64,000 nucleotides of DNA, from the NCBI GenBank assembly GCA_001898625.1, contig MKUP01000032.1, positions 124,001 to 188,000 on the forward strand, written 5' to 3'. This document shows, one piece after another, positions 45,376-53,778 of this stretch (position 1 is the first letter of the stretch; each line of letters opens with the position of its first letter). The position numbers and the translations under genes were made by a program. Source of the stretch: Burkholderiales bacterium 67-32. GTDB taxonomy: Bacteria > Pseudomonadota > Gammaproteobacteria > Burkholderiales > Burkholderiaceae_B. The notes under the pieces are model-generated. The model saw nothing but the letters and a program-made list of their open reading frames with translations. It searched no databases and was not told the DNA's origin.

Positions 45376-46095
45376 ATGGATGACGAGGAAAGGAACGGGC
45401 GGGCCAAGGTTCCCTTGGGCGGCCTGGACAACCTGATGCTGGACGCGGTGTGCGCGGTGACCGCCGAAGGGCAATGCGTGTCGGTCACCGGGGCGTGCGA
45501 ACGCATCTTCGGCTATACGCCGGAAGAAATGGCCGGCAAGTACATGCTGGACCTGGTGCATCCGGAGGATCGCGACCGGACCCAGGGCTCCATCGACCGC
45601 GTGATGGGCGGCTATCTGCAACGCTATTTCGAGAACCGCTACATCCGCAAGGACGGATCGGTGGTCTATATCAGTTGGTCGGCAGCCTGGTCGGAAGCGC
45701 ATCAGTTGCGTATCGGCGTGGCGCGCGACATCACCGAGCGCAAGCTCGGCGCCGGCGCGCTGGTCGAGCCGCAACTGCTGCCGGAACATCCGTCATGCTG
45801 GCGGTTGTCGGCGCGGCCCCGGCGGCTGGTCTCGTCCAACGGCGTCGTCATTCCCCTGTCCGAGCAGGACCACGTCGTACTGCGGGCGCTGATGAGCGGC
45901 GGGCCGTGCGTGACGCGCCGCGCCGTCATCGAGGCGCTGGGGGAGGACTATCTATCGTACGACCAGCGCCGCCTGGACACACAGATGCGGCGCCTGCGCA
46001 CCAAGGTCATGGAAGCCTGCGGCCAGGCGTTGCCGGTCAGCACGCTGCGGGCCAAGGGCTATCGTTTCTACGAGCAGGCCCGGATCCAGGATTGA
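45376..46095 (+). CDS. PAS domain fused to OmpR-type winged helix
   Basis: This 239-residue one-component regulator has an N-terminal PAS domain (LDAVCAVTAEGQCVSVTGAC, then ERIFGYTPEEMAGKYMLDLVHPEDRD, about residues 18-120). Its C-terminal DNA-binding domain is of the OmpR/PhoB type (SEQDHVVLRALMSGGPCVTRR, then RRLDTQMRRLRTKV and STLRAKGYRFYE). There is no receiver domain, an uncommon combination. ATG 45376 is preceded by AGGAAGTG at some distance. Upstream is a patch of small inverted repeats (GTTGTATATAGTTCAAC, 45301-45317). The target genes and signal are unknown. Confidence 0.85.
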   Translation: MDDEERNGRAKVPLGGLDNLMLDAVCAVTAEGQCVSVTGACERIFGYTPEEMAGKYMLDLVHPEDRDRTQGSIDRVMGGYLQRYFENRYIRKDGSVVYISWSAAWSEAHQLRIGVARDITERKLGAGALVEPQLLPEHPSCWRLSARPRRLVSSNGVVIPLSEQDHVVLRALMSGGPCVTRRAVIEALGEDYLSYDQRRLDTQMRRLRTKVMEACGQALPVSTLRAKGYRFYEQARIQD

Positions 46096-46135
46096 CGATC
46101 CGGCCGAGGCAATGGGCCGAGGATGGCCGCCTGCC

Positions 46136-47092
46136 TCAGTTGATGGTGATGCCGCTCTTCTCGACCACGTCCCGCCACTTTCGGATCTCCGCGCGGCGGA
46201 AGGTCTCGAGTTCGGCGGGGCTGGAGCCGACCAGTTCGGCGCCGATGCCTTCGAGCTTGGCCTTGACGTCCGGATCCTTGAGCACGTCGGCCAGCGCGGC
46301 CGACATCTGGTCGATGATGGCCTTGGGGGTGCCGGCGGGCGCGAACACGGCGTTCCACTCGTAGGAGGAGAAGCCGGGCACGCCGGATTCGGCGATGGTG
46401 GGAATCTGCGGCAGCACGGTCGAGCGCTTGTCGCCGCCGACCGCGATGGGCCGCAGCTTGCCGTTCTGGATGTGGCTCCACGCAGAACCGAGGCTGGCGA
46501 ACATGACGGGCACCTGGCCGGACATCACGTCCACCATGGCCGGACCGCCGCCTTTGTAGGCGACGTGGACGAGCGAGGTACCGGCCATGACGTTGAACAG
46601 TTCGCCGGCCAGATGCTGCGCCGAACCGGGACCGGCCGAGGCGAAGTAGGCGGGGGTCTTGGACTTGCCGTTGCGGATCAGGTCCTGCACCGAGGACATC
46701 GTGCCTTGCGGCGAGGTCACCAGTACGTTGGGCACGCGCAGCAGCAGCGAGACGGAGTCGAAGGCCTTGAGCGTGTCGAAGCTCATCTTGCTCTGCAGCG
46801 CGGGGTTTTGCGCGTGGTTGGAGGCATCGAGCATGAAGGTGTAGCCATCGGGGGCGGAGCGGGCCGCCGCGGCGCCGCCGATCATGCCGCCGGCGCCGCC
46901 CTTGTTGTCGATGATGACCGACTGGCCGAGCCTGGCCGACAGCTTGGGACCCATGATGCGGGCCACCGTGTCCACCGTGCCGCCGGGCGGATAGGTGACG
47001 ATCAGGGTGACGGGTTTCTCGGGCCAGGCGGCGTGCGCGGCCGACAAGGGCAGGGCGAAGGCCAGCGTGGCCAGGAAGGGAATACGGATCAT
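46136..47092 (-). CDS. Bug-family periplasmic solute-binding receptor
   Basis: This 318-residue receptor has a signal peptide ending PLSAAHAA, then WPEKPVTLIVTYPPGGTVDT, VIIDNKGGAGGMIGGAAAARS and APDGYTFMLDAS. The ATG follows GGAGACACC. It is transcribed after the amidohydrolase gene with a gap of 9 bases, so the two form an operon. Divergent transcription from a LysR gene completes a receptor-enzyme-regulator set. It probably binds the compound, or a relative, that the amidohydrolase cleaves. Confidence 0.93.
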   Translation of the reverse strand: MIRIPFLATLAFALPLSAAHAAWPEKPVTLIVTYPPGGTVDTVARIMGPKLSARLGQSVIIDNKGGAGGMIGGAAAARSAPDGYTFMLDASNHAQNPALQSKMSFDTLKAFDSVSLLLRVPNVLVTSPQGTMSSVQDLIRNGKSKTPAYFASAGPGSAQHLAGELFNVMAGTSLVHVAYKGGGPAMVDVMSGQVPVMFASLGSAWSHIQNGKLRPIAVGGDKRSTVLPQIPTIAESGVPGFSSYEWNAVFAPAGTPKAIIDQMSAALADVLKDPDVKAKLEGIGAELVGSSPAELETFRRAEIRKWRDVVEKSGITIN

Positions 47093-47101
47093 GGTGTCTC
47101 C

Positions 47102-47914
47102 TTAGAATGTAAAGCAGCGGCTCGGATTGGCCGCGAGGATGCGCAGGCGTAGATCGATGTCGCCGATCCAGTCGGCGAGTGCCTGATAGGTTTGCGCATA
47201 GGTCACGCCGGGGTGCTGGGTATGGGGCCAGTCGCTGCCCCAGACGAGGCGGTCCGGGCCGGCGTGTTCGACCAACAGACGTGCGGCCTGGCGCGCCGCC
47301 GGGCCGATCGGCTCGGACCAGTTGCGATAGGCGCCCGAGAGCTTGACCCAGACGCCGTCGTCGCGGGCGGCCTCGAGCAGCCACTGGAAACCGGGGTCGG
47401 TCTCGCCCAAGGCCGGGTCAGGCCGGCCGAAGTGGTCCACCATCACGCGGCATTGCGCCGCGCGCAGCGGGCCGACGATGTCGGACAGGCGCGCCGCTTC
47501 CACGTGGACTTCGACATGCCAGTCCAGCGCCCGCAGGCAGGCCAGCAAACGGGGCCAGCCGCCCTGATCCAGCATGGGCAGCGGCTGGCCGATCAGGTTC
47601 AGCCGGATGCCGGCGATGCCGCCATGCGCCAGCCGCTCCAGGTCGGCGGGCGAGACATGCTCGTCGACCACCGCCACGCCTCGCAGGCGGTTCGGCGCCC
47701 GGCGGATGGCGTCGAGCAGGTAGCTGTTGTCCGTGCCCAGGAAGCTGGGCTGGATCAGCACGCCGCCATGCAGCCCATGGGCATCCAGGTGCCCGAGATA
47801 GTCTTCCAGCAGGGCATCGGTTGCCGGCGCGTAGCGCCGGCCCGGCGCCAGCGCCAGCGAGCGGGCGAAGACATGGGCGTGGGCATCGATCGGCAGGGGC
47901 GTGGGGTCGGCCAC
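47102..47914 (-). CDS. Amidohydrolase 2 family (PDC lactonase-like) hydrolase
   Basis: This 270-residue TIM-barrel metallohydrolase has the HxH motif PIDAHAHVF near the N-terminus, GIAGIRLNLIGQPLPML, HVEVHVEA, VMVDHFGRPDP, and the terminal metal aspartate in LVWGSDWPHTQHP. These match the 2-pyrone-4,6-dicarboxylate lactonase and dicarboxylate hydrolase branch. GTG 47914 is preferred because GGAGAGACACCCC precedes it; a TTG 12 codons upstream has no binding site. The genes for an aromatic meta-cleavage route are not visible here, so the substrate remains open. Confidence 0.88.
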   Translation of the reverse strand: MADPTPLPIDAHAHVFARSLALAPGRRYAPATDALLEDYLGHLDAHGLHGGVLIQPSFLGTDNSYLLDAIRRAPNRLRGVAVVDEHVSPADLERLAHGGIAGIRLNLIGQPLPMLDQGGWPRLLACLRALDWHVEVHVEAARLSDIVGPLRAAQCRVMVDHFGRPDPALGETDPGFQWLLEAARDDGVWVKLSGAYRNWSEPIGPAARQAARLLVEHAGPDRLVWGSDWPHTQHPGVTYAQTYQALADWIGDIDLRLRILAANPSRCFTF

Positions 47915-47999
47915 GGGGTGTCTCTCCAGTATCGCGTCCGGCTTGGGCAAGGGTGCCGGGTGGGCCGATTCTAGGAAGGCTTGTTATATTTATCTATCC

Positions 48000-48018
48000 T
48001 ACAAAGCATGTTTTTGTA
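48000..48018. promoter_or_regulatory. LysR-type binding-site candidate
   Basis: TACAAA-N7-TTTGTA is a perfect inverted repeat in the AT-rich divergent promoter between the LysR gene and the amidohydrolase-Bug operon. Position and symmetry fit a LysR recognition site, although the classic T-N11-A core is not exact. Confidence 0.5.
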
Positions 48019-48030
48019 TAAGGTTTTGTG

Positions 48031-48918
48031 ATGGATATCCGGCGCCTGGAAGAATTCATCGCGGTCCTGGACACAGGCAGCCTGAGCAAGGCGGCCGAGA
48101 AGCTGGGCGTGGCCCAGCCGGCCCTGAGCCAGTCGCTGGCACGGCTCGAACGCGAGCTGGGCGTGAAGCTGTTCCAGCGGTCGCGGCGCGGCGCCGAGCC
48201 CACGCCGGCGGCGCGGCAGATCGCCGAGGAAGTGCGGCGCGGCGTGTTCCGCATCGTCAACGCCATCGACGCGGCCCAGGCCATCGCGGCGGGGCGGGCG
48301 GGGGTGCTGCGCGTCGGCCTGGTCTCCAGCGCGCTGATCGACATCCTGCCGCGCGCCCTGCGCGTCCTGCGCGACGAGGCGCCCGGCCTGCGCATCGCGC
48401 TGCGCGAGATGAGCAATGCCGAACAGGCGCAGGCGCTGTCGCGCGGCGAGATCGACGTGGCCCTGGTGCATACGCCGGTGGCCCTGTCCGGCGTCATGCA
48501 CGAGAAAGTGCTGATGCGCGAACGCCTGGTGGCGGCGGTGCCGCAAGACCTGCTGCCCGGCGGCCAGGACCGGGTGTCGATGGCGGATATTGCCCGCGCC
48601 GGCCTGGTGATGTTTCCCCATGCGCAGTTGCCGACCTTCTACGAGGCCGTCATGGACGCGTTCCGCAAAGAGGGCCTGGATGCGGAAATCGTGCAGGAGG
48701 CGAACCGGACCCTGACCGTGCTGGCCTGCGTGGCCGGCGGCTGCGGGATCGCGCTCCTGCCCAGCTGGATACGGTCGCTGGATTTCGCCGGCGTGCGGTA
48801 TTGCGAGGTCGCGGACGGCGCGAGGCTGCCCAGCTTCGATGTCAGCGCGATCTGGCCCAAGCACGCCGTGGCGGGGCTGGCGGACGATTTCGTGCGGGCG
48901 TGCGGGGCGGGGCAATGA
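48031..48918 (+). CDS. LysR-family transcriptional regulator
   Basis: This 295-residue regulator has the helix-turn-helix IRRLEEFIAVLDTGSLSKAA, then EKLGVAQPALSQSLARLERELGVKLFQRS (about residues 3-52). The effector-binding domain begins GVLRVGLVSSALIDILPRAL. ATG 48031 is chosen over GTG 48028 because AAGG lies 7 bases before it. It is divergent from the amidohydrolase-Bug operon, which it most likely activates when the inducer is present. Confidence 0.93.
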   Translation: MDIRRLEEFIAVLDTGSLSKAAEKLGVAQPALSQSLARLERELGVKLFQRSRRGAEPTPAARQIAEEVRRGVFRIVNAIDAAQAIAAGRAGVLRVGLVSSALIDILPRALRVLRDEAPGLRIALREMSNAEQAQALSRGEIDVALVHTPVALSGVMHEKVLMRERLVAAVPQDLLPGGQDRVSMADIARAGLVMFPHAQLPTFYEAVMDAFRKEGLDAEIVQEANRTLTVLACVAGGCGIALLPSWIRSLDFAGVRYCEVADGARLPSFDVSAIWPKHAVAGLADDFVRACGAGQ

Positions 48919-48966
48919 GCGGCGGGCGGGACGTCACAAAACCGGCCGCTCGTTCGTCCTATCTGC

Positions 48967-49941
48967 ATGGACAAGCACTCATTCCCGGGGCCCGACGCGC
49001 TGGCCTCCAGTTTCGCCACCAGCCATGCCGGCGTGGTGGCCTTCATCGCGGTGGCCTCGGAAGGCAGCTTCGCCAAGGCCGGCGGCCGCCTGGGCATCGG
49101 CCGGTCGGCGGTCAGCCGCAGCGTGCAGAAGTTGGAAGACCAGTTGGGGGTCCGACTGTTCGTGCGCACGACGCGCAGCACGTCGCTGACGAGGGAAGGG
49201 GAGCGGTTCTTCGAGAACTGCCAGCCCGGCGTGGCGCGTATCGCGCAGGCGCTGGACGAGATGCGGGCGCTGCGGGAGGGGCCGCCCTCGGGGCTGCTGC
49301 GCATCAGCGCCACGGTGGGTTTCGGCCGCAAGGTCGTCGCACCGCTGCTGAACGGTTTCCGCGCTGCCTATCCGGAGGTGTCGGTCGACCTGCTGCTGGA
49401 CGACAGGCCCACTGATTTCACGGCGGACCGGGTGGACGTGTCGTTTCGCAATGGCCGAATGGAAGACAGCCAGATCATCGCCCGGCAATTGATTCCCATG
49501 CAGATGCTGCTGTGCGCATCGCCCGCCTATGCCGCCGAGCGAGGGGTGCCGCGCGGCATCGATGAGCTGGCCGATCATCGGTGCGTGAATTTCCGCCTGG
49601 CCTCCGGACGCGTGGCCGAGTGGGAGTTCCAGGTGGACGGCCAGTTGCGCAAGCTCGCACCGCGGGCGATGCTGGCTTTCAACGATGCCGACCTGGTGCT
49701 GCAGGCGGTGCTGGACGGACAGGGGATCGCGCAGATGGCGGGCTATCAGGTCTGTGAACATGTGCGCGCCGGCACGCTGCTGGCCTGCCTGCCGCAGCAT
49801 GCGCCCGACGGCCGCGGCCATTACCTGTGCTATCTCAGCCGCCAGCACCAGCCGGGACGCATGCGTGCCTTCATCGACTACATGACGGCGCATATCCGCG
49901 CGTTGAACCTTCAGTCCAGCTTGGCCCGATCCAGGCCGTAG
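48967..49941 (+). CDS. LysR-family transcriptional regulator
   Basis: This 324-residue LysR protein has a slightly long N-terminus before VVAFIAVASEGSFAKAGGRL, then GIGRSAVSRSVQKLEDQLGVRLFVRTTRS (about residues 20-66). The effector domain starts GLLRISATVGFGRKVVAPLL. It lies 48 bases after the other LysR gene but belongs to the CrgA-like branch, so it is not a recent duplicate. Its 3' end overlaps the AhpD-like gene by 31 bases tail to tail. The target is not evident, perhaps that gene. Confidence 0.92.
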   Translation: MDKHSFPGPDALASSFATSHAGVVAFIAVASEGSFAKAGGRLGIGRSAVSRSVQKLEDQLGVRLFVRTTRSTSLTREGERFFENCQPGVARIAQALDEMRALREGPPSGLLRISATVGFGRKVVAPLLNGFRAAYPEVSVDLLLDDRPTDFTADRVDVSFRNGRMEDSQIIARQLIPMQMLLCASPAYAAERGVPRGIDELADHRCVNFRLASGRVAEWEFQVDGQLRKLAPRAMLAFNDADLVLQAVLDGQGIAQMAGYQVCEHVRAGTLLACLPQHAPDGRGHYLCYLSRQHQPGRMRAFIDYMTAHIRALNLQSSLARSRP

Positions 49942-50393
49942 GCCTTGTCGGCCGAGCCCGGCGTGGTCCGGAAGCCCACGTTCAGGCGGTTCCAGCCGTT
50001 GATGGCCATGATCGCGAAGCTCAGGTCGGCGAGTTCCTTTTCCGACAGCTGGGCGCGAACCTGTTCGTAGATGTCGTCGGGCACGCCGTGCTCGGGCAGG
50101 CGGGTCAGCACCTCGGTCCAGGCCAGGGCCGCGCGTTCGCGCGGCGAGAACAGCGAGGACTCGCGCCAGATGGCGACGTGGTGCACGCGCAATTCCCGTT
50201 CGCCGTCGATCTTGGCTTCCTTCACGTGCATGTCCAGGCAGAAGCCGCAGCCGTTCATCTGCGAGGCGCGGATGTCGATCAGGTGCAGGATCGAGGCTTC
50301 GATGGTGCCGGACTTCTTGACCAGCATGCCGAACTCGACGAACTTCTTGAACAGCTCGGGAGACTGGGCGAAGGCGTTGATGCGTTGGGTCAT
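49911..50393 (-). CDS. AhpD-like carboxymuconolactone decarboxylase family protein
   Basis: This 160-residue all-helical protein of the AhpD/CMD family has the redox motif NGCGFCLDMHVKEAKIDGER (Cys-Gly-Phe-Cys, then His) at about residues 47-66. It ends with NGWNRLNVGFRTTPGSADKA. Such proteins often act as alkylhydroperoxidases or thiol reductases. ATG 50393 is the start giving MTQRINAFAQSPELFKKF. It is divergent from the TetR gene at 50552 with 158 bases between, so the TetR may control both sides. Confidence 0.9.
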   Translation of the reverse strand: MTQRINAFAQSPELFKKFVEFGMLVKKSGTIEASILHLIDIRASQMNGCGFCLDMHVKEAKIDGERELRVHHVAIWRESSLFSPRERAALAWTEVLTRLPEHGVPDDIYEQVRAQLSEKELADLSFAIMAINGWNRLNVGFRTTPGSADKAYGLDRAKLD

Positions 50394-50551
50394 GGTGCTT
50401 TCCTCGACGGCTGGTGACGTTGGTTGGGGAACGGTTCCATCGTAGGCTCGGCGGCGGCGGGGCGGTAGCCCCGCGCAGGGGACCGCCGTGTTGCCTGTCC
50501 GGCACCAATGACCGGTACACTGCGCGTTGCCGAGTCCCATCGACGACACGT

Positions 50552-51217
50552 ATGCCTGATCCCTCGCCCCGCAAGAAGCCACGAATCAAGCGCTCCGCCG
50601 GCCATCCCACGGAGAAGACCATGGTGGGGAAGGCCGCGATCATCGACGCGGCGATCGCGCTGATGAAGACCAAGACGCCGCAGGAACTGAGCGTGCTCGA
50701 AATCGCCACGGCCGCCGGCGTCGATCCCGCCTTGATCCGATACTACTTCACCAACAAGCAGGGGCTGATGCGCGCCGCGGCCACGCATATCATGGACCAG
50801 CTCCAGGCCAGGAGCCAGGTCATGCTGGGCCAGGATGCGCCGCTGGAAGCGCGGATCCGCAAGCGCCTGGTGCTGCTGATCGAGGCGTTGAAGGACAACC
50901 CGCGCTTTCTGCAGCTCGTGCTCAACGAGATCTATAGCCACGTCGACACGCCCGAACGCATCGACACGCTGCAAGGCGTGGCCTCGCGCGGCCTGGCGCT
51001 GAGCGAGGCGCTGCTGGTCGGGCGCGAAGGCGACCCGCCGCTCGATGCCATCGACCCGCGTTTCCTGCATGTCGCCTTCCTGGGGCTGTGCACTTTCTTC
51101 GTCGATGCCCAGCCCATGCTCAAGGTGTTGTTCAACGGCGAGCAGGGGGCCGAGGACCTGACCGGACGCTACCTGGATTTCGCCACGCGCCTCATCATGC
51201 ACGGCATCGTGAAGTAG
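50552..51217 (+). CDS. TetR-family regulator of the Rieske operon
   Basis: This 221-residue repressor has a basic N-terminal tail (PRKKPRIKRSAGHP) and then the helix-turn-helix VGKAAIIDAAIALMKTKTPQ, followed by ELSVLEIATAAGVDPALIRYYFTNKQGLM (about residues 28-77). The C-terminal helical domain ends LDFATRLIMHGIVK. It lies just upstream of the 51348-54903 operon, whose leader holds a perfect 22-bp palindrome. That is the most likely operator. Confidence 0.88.
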   Translation: MPDPSPRKKPRIKRSAGHPTEKTMVGKAAIIDAAIALMKTKTPQELSVLEIATAAGVDPALIRYYFTNKQGLMRAAATHIMDQLQARSQVMLGQDAPLEARIRKRLVLLIEALKDNPRFLQLVLNEIYSHVDTPERIDTLQGVASRGLALSEALLVGREGDPPLDAIDPRFLHVAFLGLCTFFVDAQPMLKVLFNGEQGAEDLTGRYLDFATRLIMHGIVK

Positions 51218-51241
51218 GCGTTTTCGCTAGTCTGAAAATTC

Positions 51242-51268
51242 TTGACACCTTTTTTCGCGGTCGATAAT
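51242..51268 (+). promoter_or_regulatory. Promoter of the Rieske operon
   Basis: A perfect -35 box TTGACA (51242-51247) is followed, after a short 15-base spacer, by GATAAT. The suboptimal spacing would suit an activator or leave the promoter weak. The operator palindrome starts 8 bases downstream, over the expected transcription start. Confidence 0.5.
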
Positions 51269-51275
51269 CTGCTCT

Positions 51276-51297
51276 CTATTCCTAGTTTTAGGAATAG
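51276..51297. promoter_or_regulatory. Perfect palindromic operator of the Rieske operon
   Basis: CTATTCCTA-GTTT-TAGGAATAG has perfect 9-bp arms. It covers the transcription start region predicted from the TTGACA promoter, the position for steric repression by the upstream TetR protein. Confidence 0.75.
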
Positions 51298-51347
51298 AAG
51301 AAACTCAATGCCAGCGCCGTTTCTGGCCGACTCATCGCGAGGAAGGT

Positions 51348-51650
51348 ATGCCCGAGCAATTCAACGTCCACCTGAGCAGTTGGAAGGGGAACGAACCCAG
51401 TCCACACGCGGGCCTGGGCATGGTGGAAGCCCCCGGCGAAGGGGTGAACCTTCGTTGGCAGAGCAGGGAGTCGGCCCCCACCGATTACGAAAACGCGTTG
51501 GCCGACGCGATCGAAAGCGCCTACCTGGCCGGCGCCAGGACGTCGCAGCAGTTCGCCGACCACCTGAACACGGCCGGCGTCGCCAACCTGTCGGGACGGG
51601 CCTGGAGCGCCGCGAGCCTGGAACAGGAAATGTCCCGCCTCGGCTACTGA
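51348..51650 (+). CDS. Recombinase-like helix-turn-helix small protein
   Basis: This 100-residue protein starts at an ATG directly behind GAGGAAGGT. The N-terminal part, GMVEAPGEGVNLRWQSRESAPTDYE, is followed by a helical region, ALADAIESAYLAGARTSQQF then ADHLNTAGVANLSGRAWSAASLEQEMSRLG. The second part resembles the helix-turn-helix of serine recombinases that reads a site after strand exchange. No recombinase catalytic domain is present. Proteins like this occur beside Rieske oxygenases; a regulatory or assembly role is possible but unproven. Confidence 0.65.
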   Translation: MPEQFNVHLSSWKGNEPSPHAGLGMVEAPGEGVNLRWQSRESAPTDYENALADAIESAYLAGARTSQQFADHLNTAGVANLSGRAWSAASLEQEMSRLGY

Positions 51651-51679
51651 GCCACCCACGTTCACCCAAGGAAGCCGCC

Positions 51680-52666
51680 ATGAGCCTGCTGTCCGCCGCA
51701 AGAGCCGTCGCCTGTATCGCCGCCGTGTCCCTGATGCTCCCGCAGGCACGGGCGGAAAACCTCCGGGACGTGACCTACCTGCTGCCGGCCCCGCCCAGCC
51801 TGCCCGCGTTCGCGCCGTGGATGATCGCGCAGCAGAAGGGCTACTACGCGCAAGAGGGCCTGAAGATCAATTTCGTGGTCGGCAAGGGCGGCGCCGACGT
51901 CGCCAAGCAGGTGGGCGCGGGCAATGCGCCGCTGGGCGGCGGCGTGGGCGATACGCCCATCATCGTCCGGCCCAACGGCGTACCGGTCAAGGCGGTCGCG
52001 GTGCTGGGCGGGGCCTCGCTGATGCACCTGGCCATCAACCGCGCCGCCGCGCCGGGCGGGATCCCCGACCTGAAAGCCAAGACCATAGGCGCGATGTCCT
52101 ACGCCGACACGACCTATTACGCGCTGCTGGGCATGCTGCGGGCGAACGGCGTGGCGAAGTCCGCGGTCGACATCCAGGCCAGCGGTCCCTCGGTCTGGCA
52201 GCTCTTTGCCGAGCAGAAGATCCCCGCGCTGGCCTCGGTGCCCGAATGGACGGTCAGCGCGCAGGAGGCGGGCGTGAAGGTCGAACTCATTCCGGCGGAC
52301 CGCTATTTCAAAAGCATGGCCCAGGCCATCCTGGCCTCGGACGAGACCATCAGGAAGGAGCCCGAGCTGATCCGCAAGTTCGTCAAGGCCACGCTGCGCG
52401 GCCTGGCCGACATCTCGCGCGATCCGGTCGCGGCCACGGCCGACTACGTCAAGGCGGTCCCGGCGTACCAGGGGCGGGAGAAGTACGTGGAGTCCGTCCT
52501 GCGGCTGTACAACGCCACCGTCTATCAAGGCCAGCCCCGTTTGGGCGCCATCGATCCGGACCGCGTCGCCACGCTCCAGGCGTTCTACCTGAACGAAGGC
52601 ATCATCTCGCGCGCGGTCCCGCTGAACGATTTGTTCACGAACGACTTCGTGCCGGCGAAACAGTAG
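51680..52666 (+). CDS. ABC-type solute-binding protein (SsuA/TauA/NMT1-like)
   Basis: This 328-residue exported protein has a signal peptide ending LPQARA. The mature start NLRDVTYLLPAPPSLPAFAP leads into APWMIAQQKGYYAQEGLKIN, the hallmark of the SsuA/TauA/ThiY-like binding proteins. Matching ATPase and permease genes are missing from the operon, so it must use a transporter coded elsewhere or act as a sensor. The ATG follows AAGGAAGCCGCC. It starts 29 bases after the small helix-turn-helix gene and ends 9 bases before the oxygenase. Confidence 0.88.
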   Translation: MSLLSAARAVACIAAVSLMLPQARAENLRDVTYLLPAPPSLPAFAPWMIAQQKGYYAQEGLKINFVVGKGGADVAKQVGAGNAPLGGGVGDTPIIVRPNGVPVKAVAVLGGASLMHLAINRAAAPGGIPDLKAKTIGAMSYADTTYYALLGMLRANGVAKSAVDIQASGPSVWQLFAEQKIPALASVPEWTVSAQEAGVKVELIPADRYFKSMAQAILASDETIRKEPELIRKFVKATLRGLADISRDPVAATADYVKAVPAYQGREKYVESVLRLYNATVYQGQPRLGAIDPDRVATLQAFYLNEGIISRAVPLNDLFTNDFVPAKQ

Positions 52667-52675
52667 GAACACACC

Positions 52676-53713
52676 ATGAATCCCATCGTCCAGGACGGCC
52701 TGGCCCTTGCCGCAGCGTCCCGCGTGGAAACCGGCCTGCGCAATCTCTGGTATCCCGTCACGCCCAGCTATGCCGTGCGCGACACCCCGCTGGGCATCAC
52801 CCGGCTTTCCGAGAACATCGTGCTGTGGCGCGACCGCGCCGGCACGGTGCGCGCGGTCGAGGATCGCTGCCCCCATCGCGGCGCCCGCCTGTCGCTGGGC
52901 TGGAACCTGGGCGAGCGCATCGCCTGCTGGTACCACGGCGTGGAGGTCGACGGCGAAGGCAAGGTGGCCGACGTGCCGGCGCTGGAAAGCAGCCAGCTCG
53001 TGGGCAGGAAATGCCTGCGGTCCTATCCGGTGGCCGAGTACGGCGGCGCCGTCTTCCTGTGGTTCGGGTCCATGGAGCATGGTCAGCCCAGGCCGTTCGC
53101 GCTGCCCGAGGAAATGACGAACGACGAGTACTCCGGCTTCCTGTGCATGCAGAACTGGAAGTGCAACTACCGCTACGCCATCGATAACGTGATGGACCTC
53201 ATGCACGGGACCTACCTGCATTCGAACTCGCATTCGATGGCCGAAGGCGACAAGAAGGCGGAAATGGTCATCCGCCACACCGACTGCGGCCTGGTGTTCG
53301 AGAAGGTCGGCCAGCGCGGCGTGAACTTCGACTGGGTCGAGTTCGGCCATACGTCCTCGCTGTGGATCCGCCTGTCGGTTCCCTATCGTCCGCAGTATGG
53401 CGGCGGCGAGTTCTTCATCGTGGGCTTCGTCACGCCCGTCGACGACGGCAATTGCCAGGTGTACTTCTGGCGCATCCGCAAGTCCCAGGGCTTCGAGCGC
53501 AACGTCTGGCGCTTCCTGTACCGCAACCGCCTGGAAGGCCTGCACTGGGACGTGCTGGAGCAGGATCGCGTGGTCATCGAAAGCCTGGCGCGCCACGCGC
53601 GCAGCCAGGAGAACCTCTATTCCCATGATCTCGGTCTCGTGCGGGTAAGGCGCGTGATGGAGAAGCTGGCCAGGGAACAGGTCGAGGCCGAACAGGCCGC
53701 GGCCGTCCACTGA
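52676..53713 (+). CDS. Rieske non-heme iron oxygenase, terminal component
   Basis: This 345-residue oxygenase has Rieske ligands C65-x-H67 and C84-x2-H87 in CPHRGARLSLGWNLGERIAC followed by WYHG. The mononuclear iron site is H177 and H182 in MDLMHGTYLH, with the bridging aspartate at D170 or D174. The size and single-subunit form resemble the vanillate O-demethylase and phenoxy-type (VanA-like) group. No reductase gene is adjacent, so it borrows an electron donor. With a binding protein and porin in the same operon it probably attacks an imported aromatic acid. Confidence 0.92.
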   Translation: MNPIVQDGLALAAASRVETGLRNLWYPVTPSYAVRDTPLGITRLSENIVLWRDRAGTVRAVEDRCPHRGARLSLGWNLGERIACWYHGVEVDGEGKVADVPALESSQLVGRKCLRSYPVAEYGGAVFLWFGSMEHGQPRPFALPEEMTNDEYSGFLCMQNWKCNYRYAIDNVMDLMHGTYLHSNSHSMAEGDKKAEMVIRHTDCGLVFEKVGQRGVNFDWVEFGHTSSLWIRLSVPYRPQYGGGEFFIVGFVTPVDDGNCQVYFWRIRKSQGFERNVWRFLYRNRLEGLHWDVLEQDRVVIESLARHARSQENLYSHDLGLVRVRRVMEKLAREQVEAEQAAAVH

Positions 53714-53778
53714 ACGGCAACGACGAGTAGTCCCCTCGGGCGGGCCTGCCCGATATCCTCCTTTCCTCAGGAACGACC

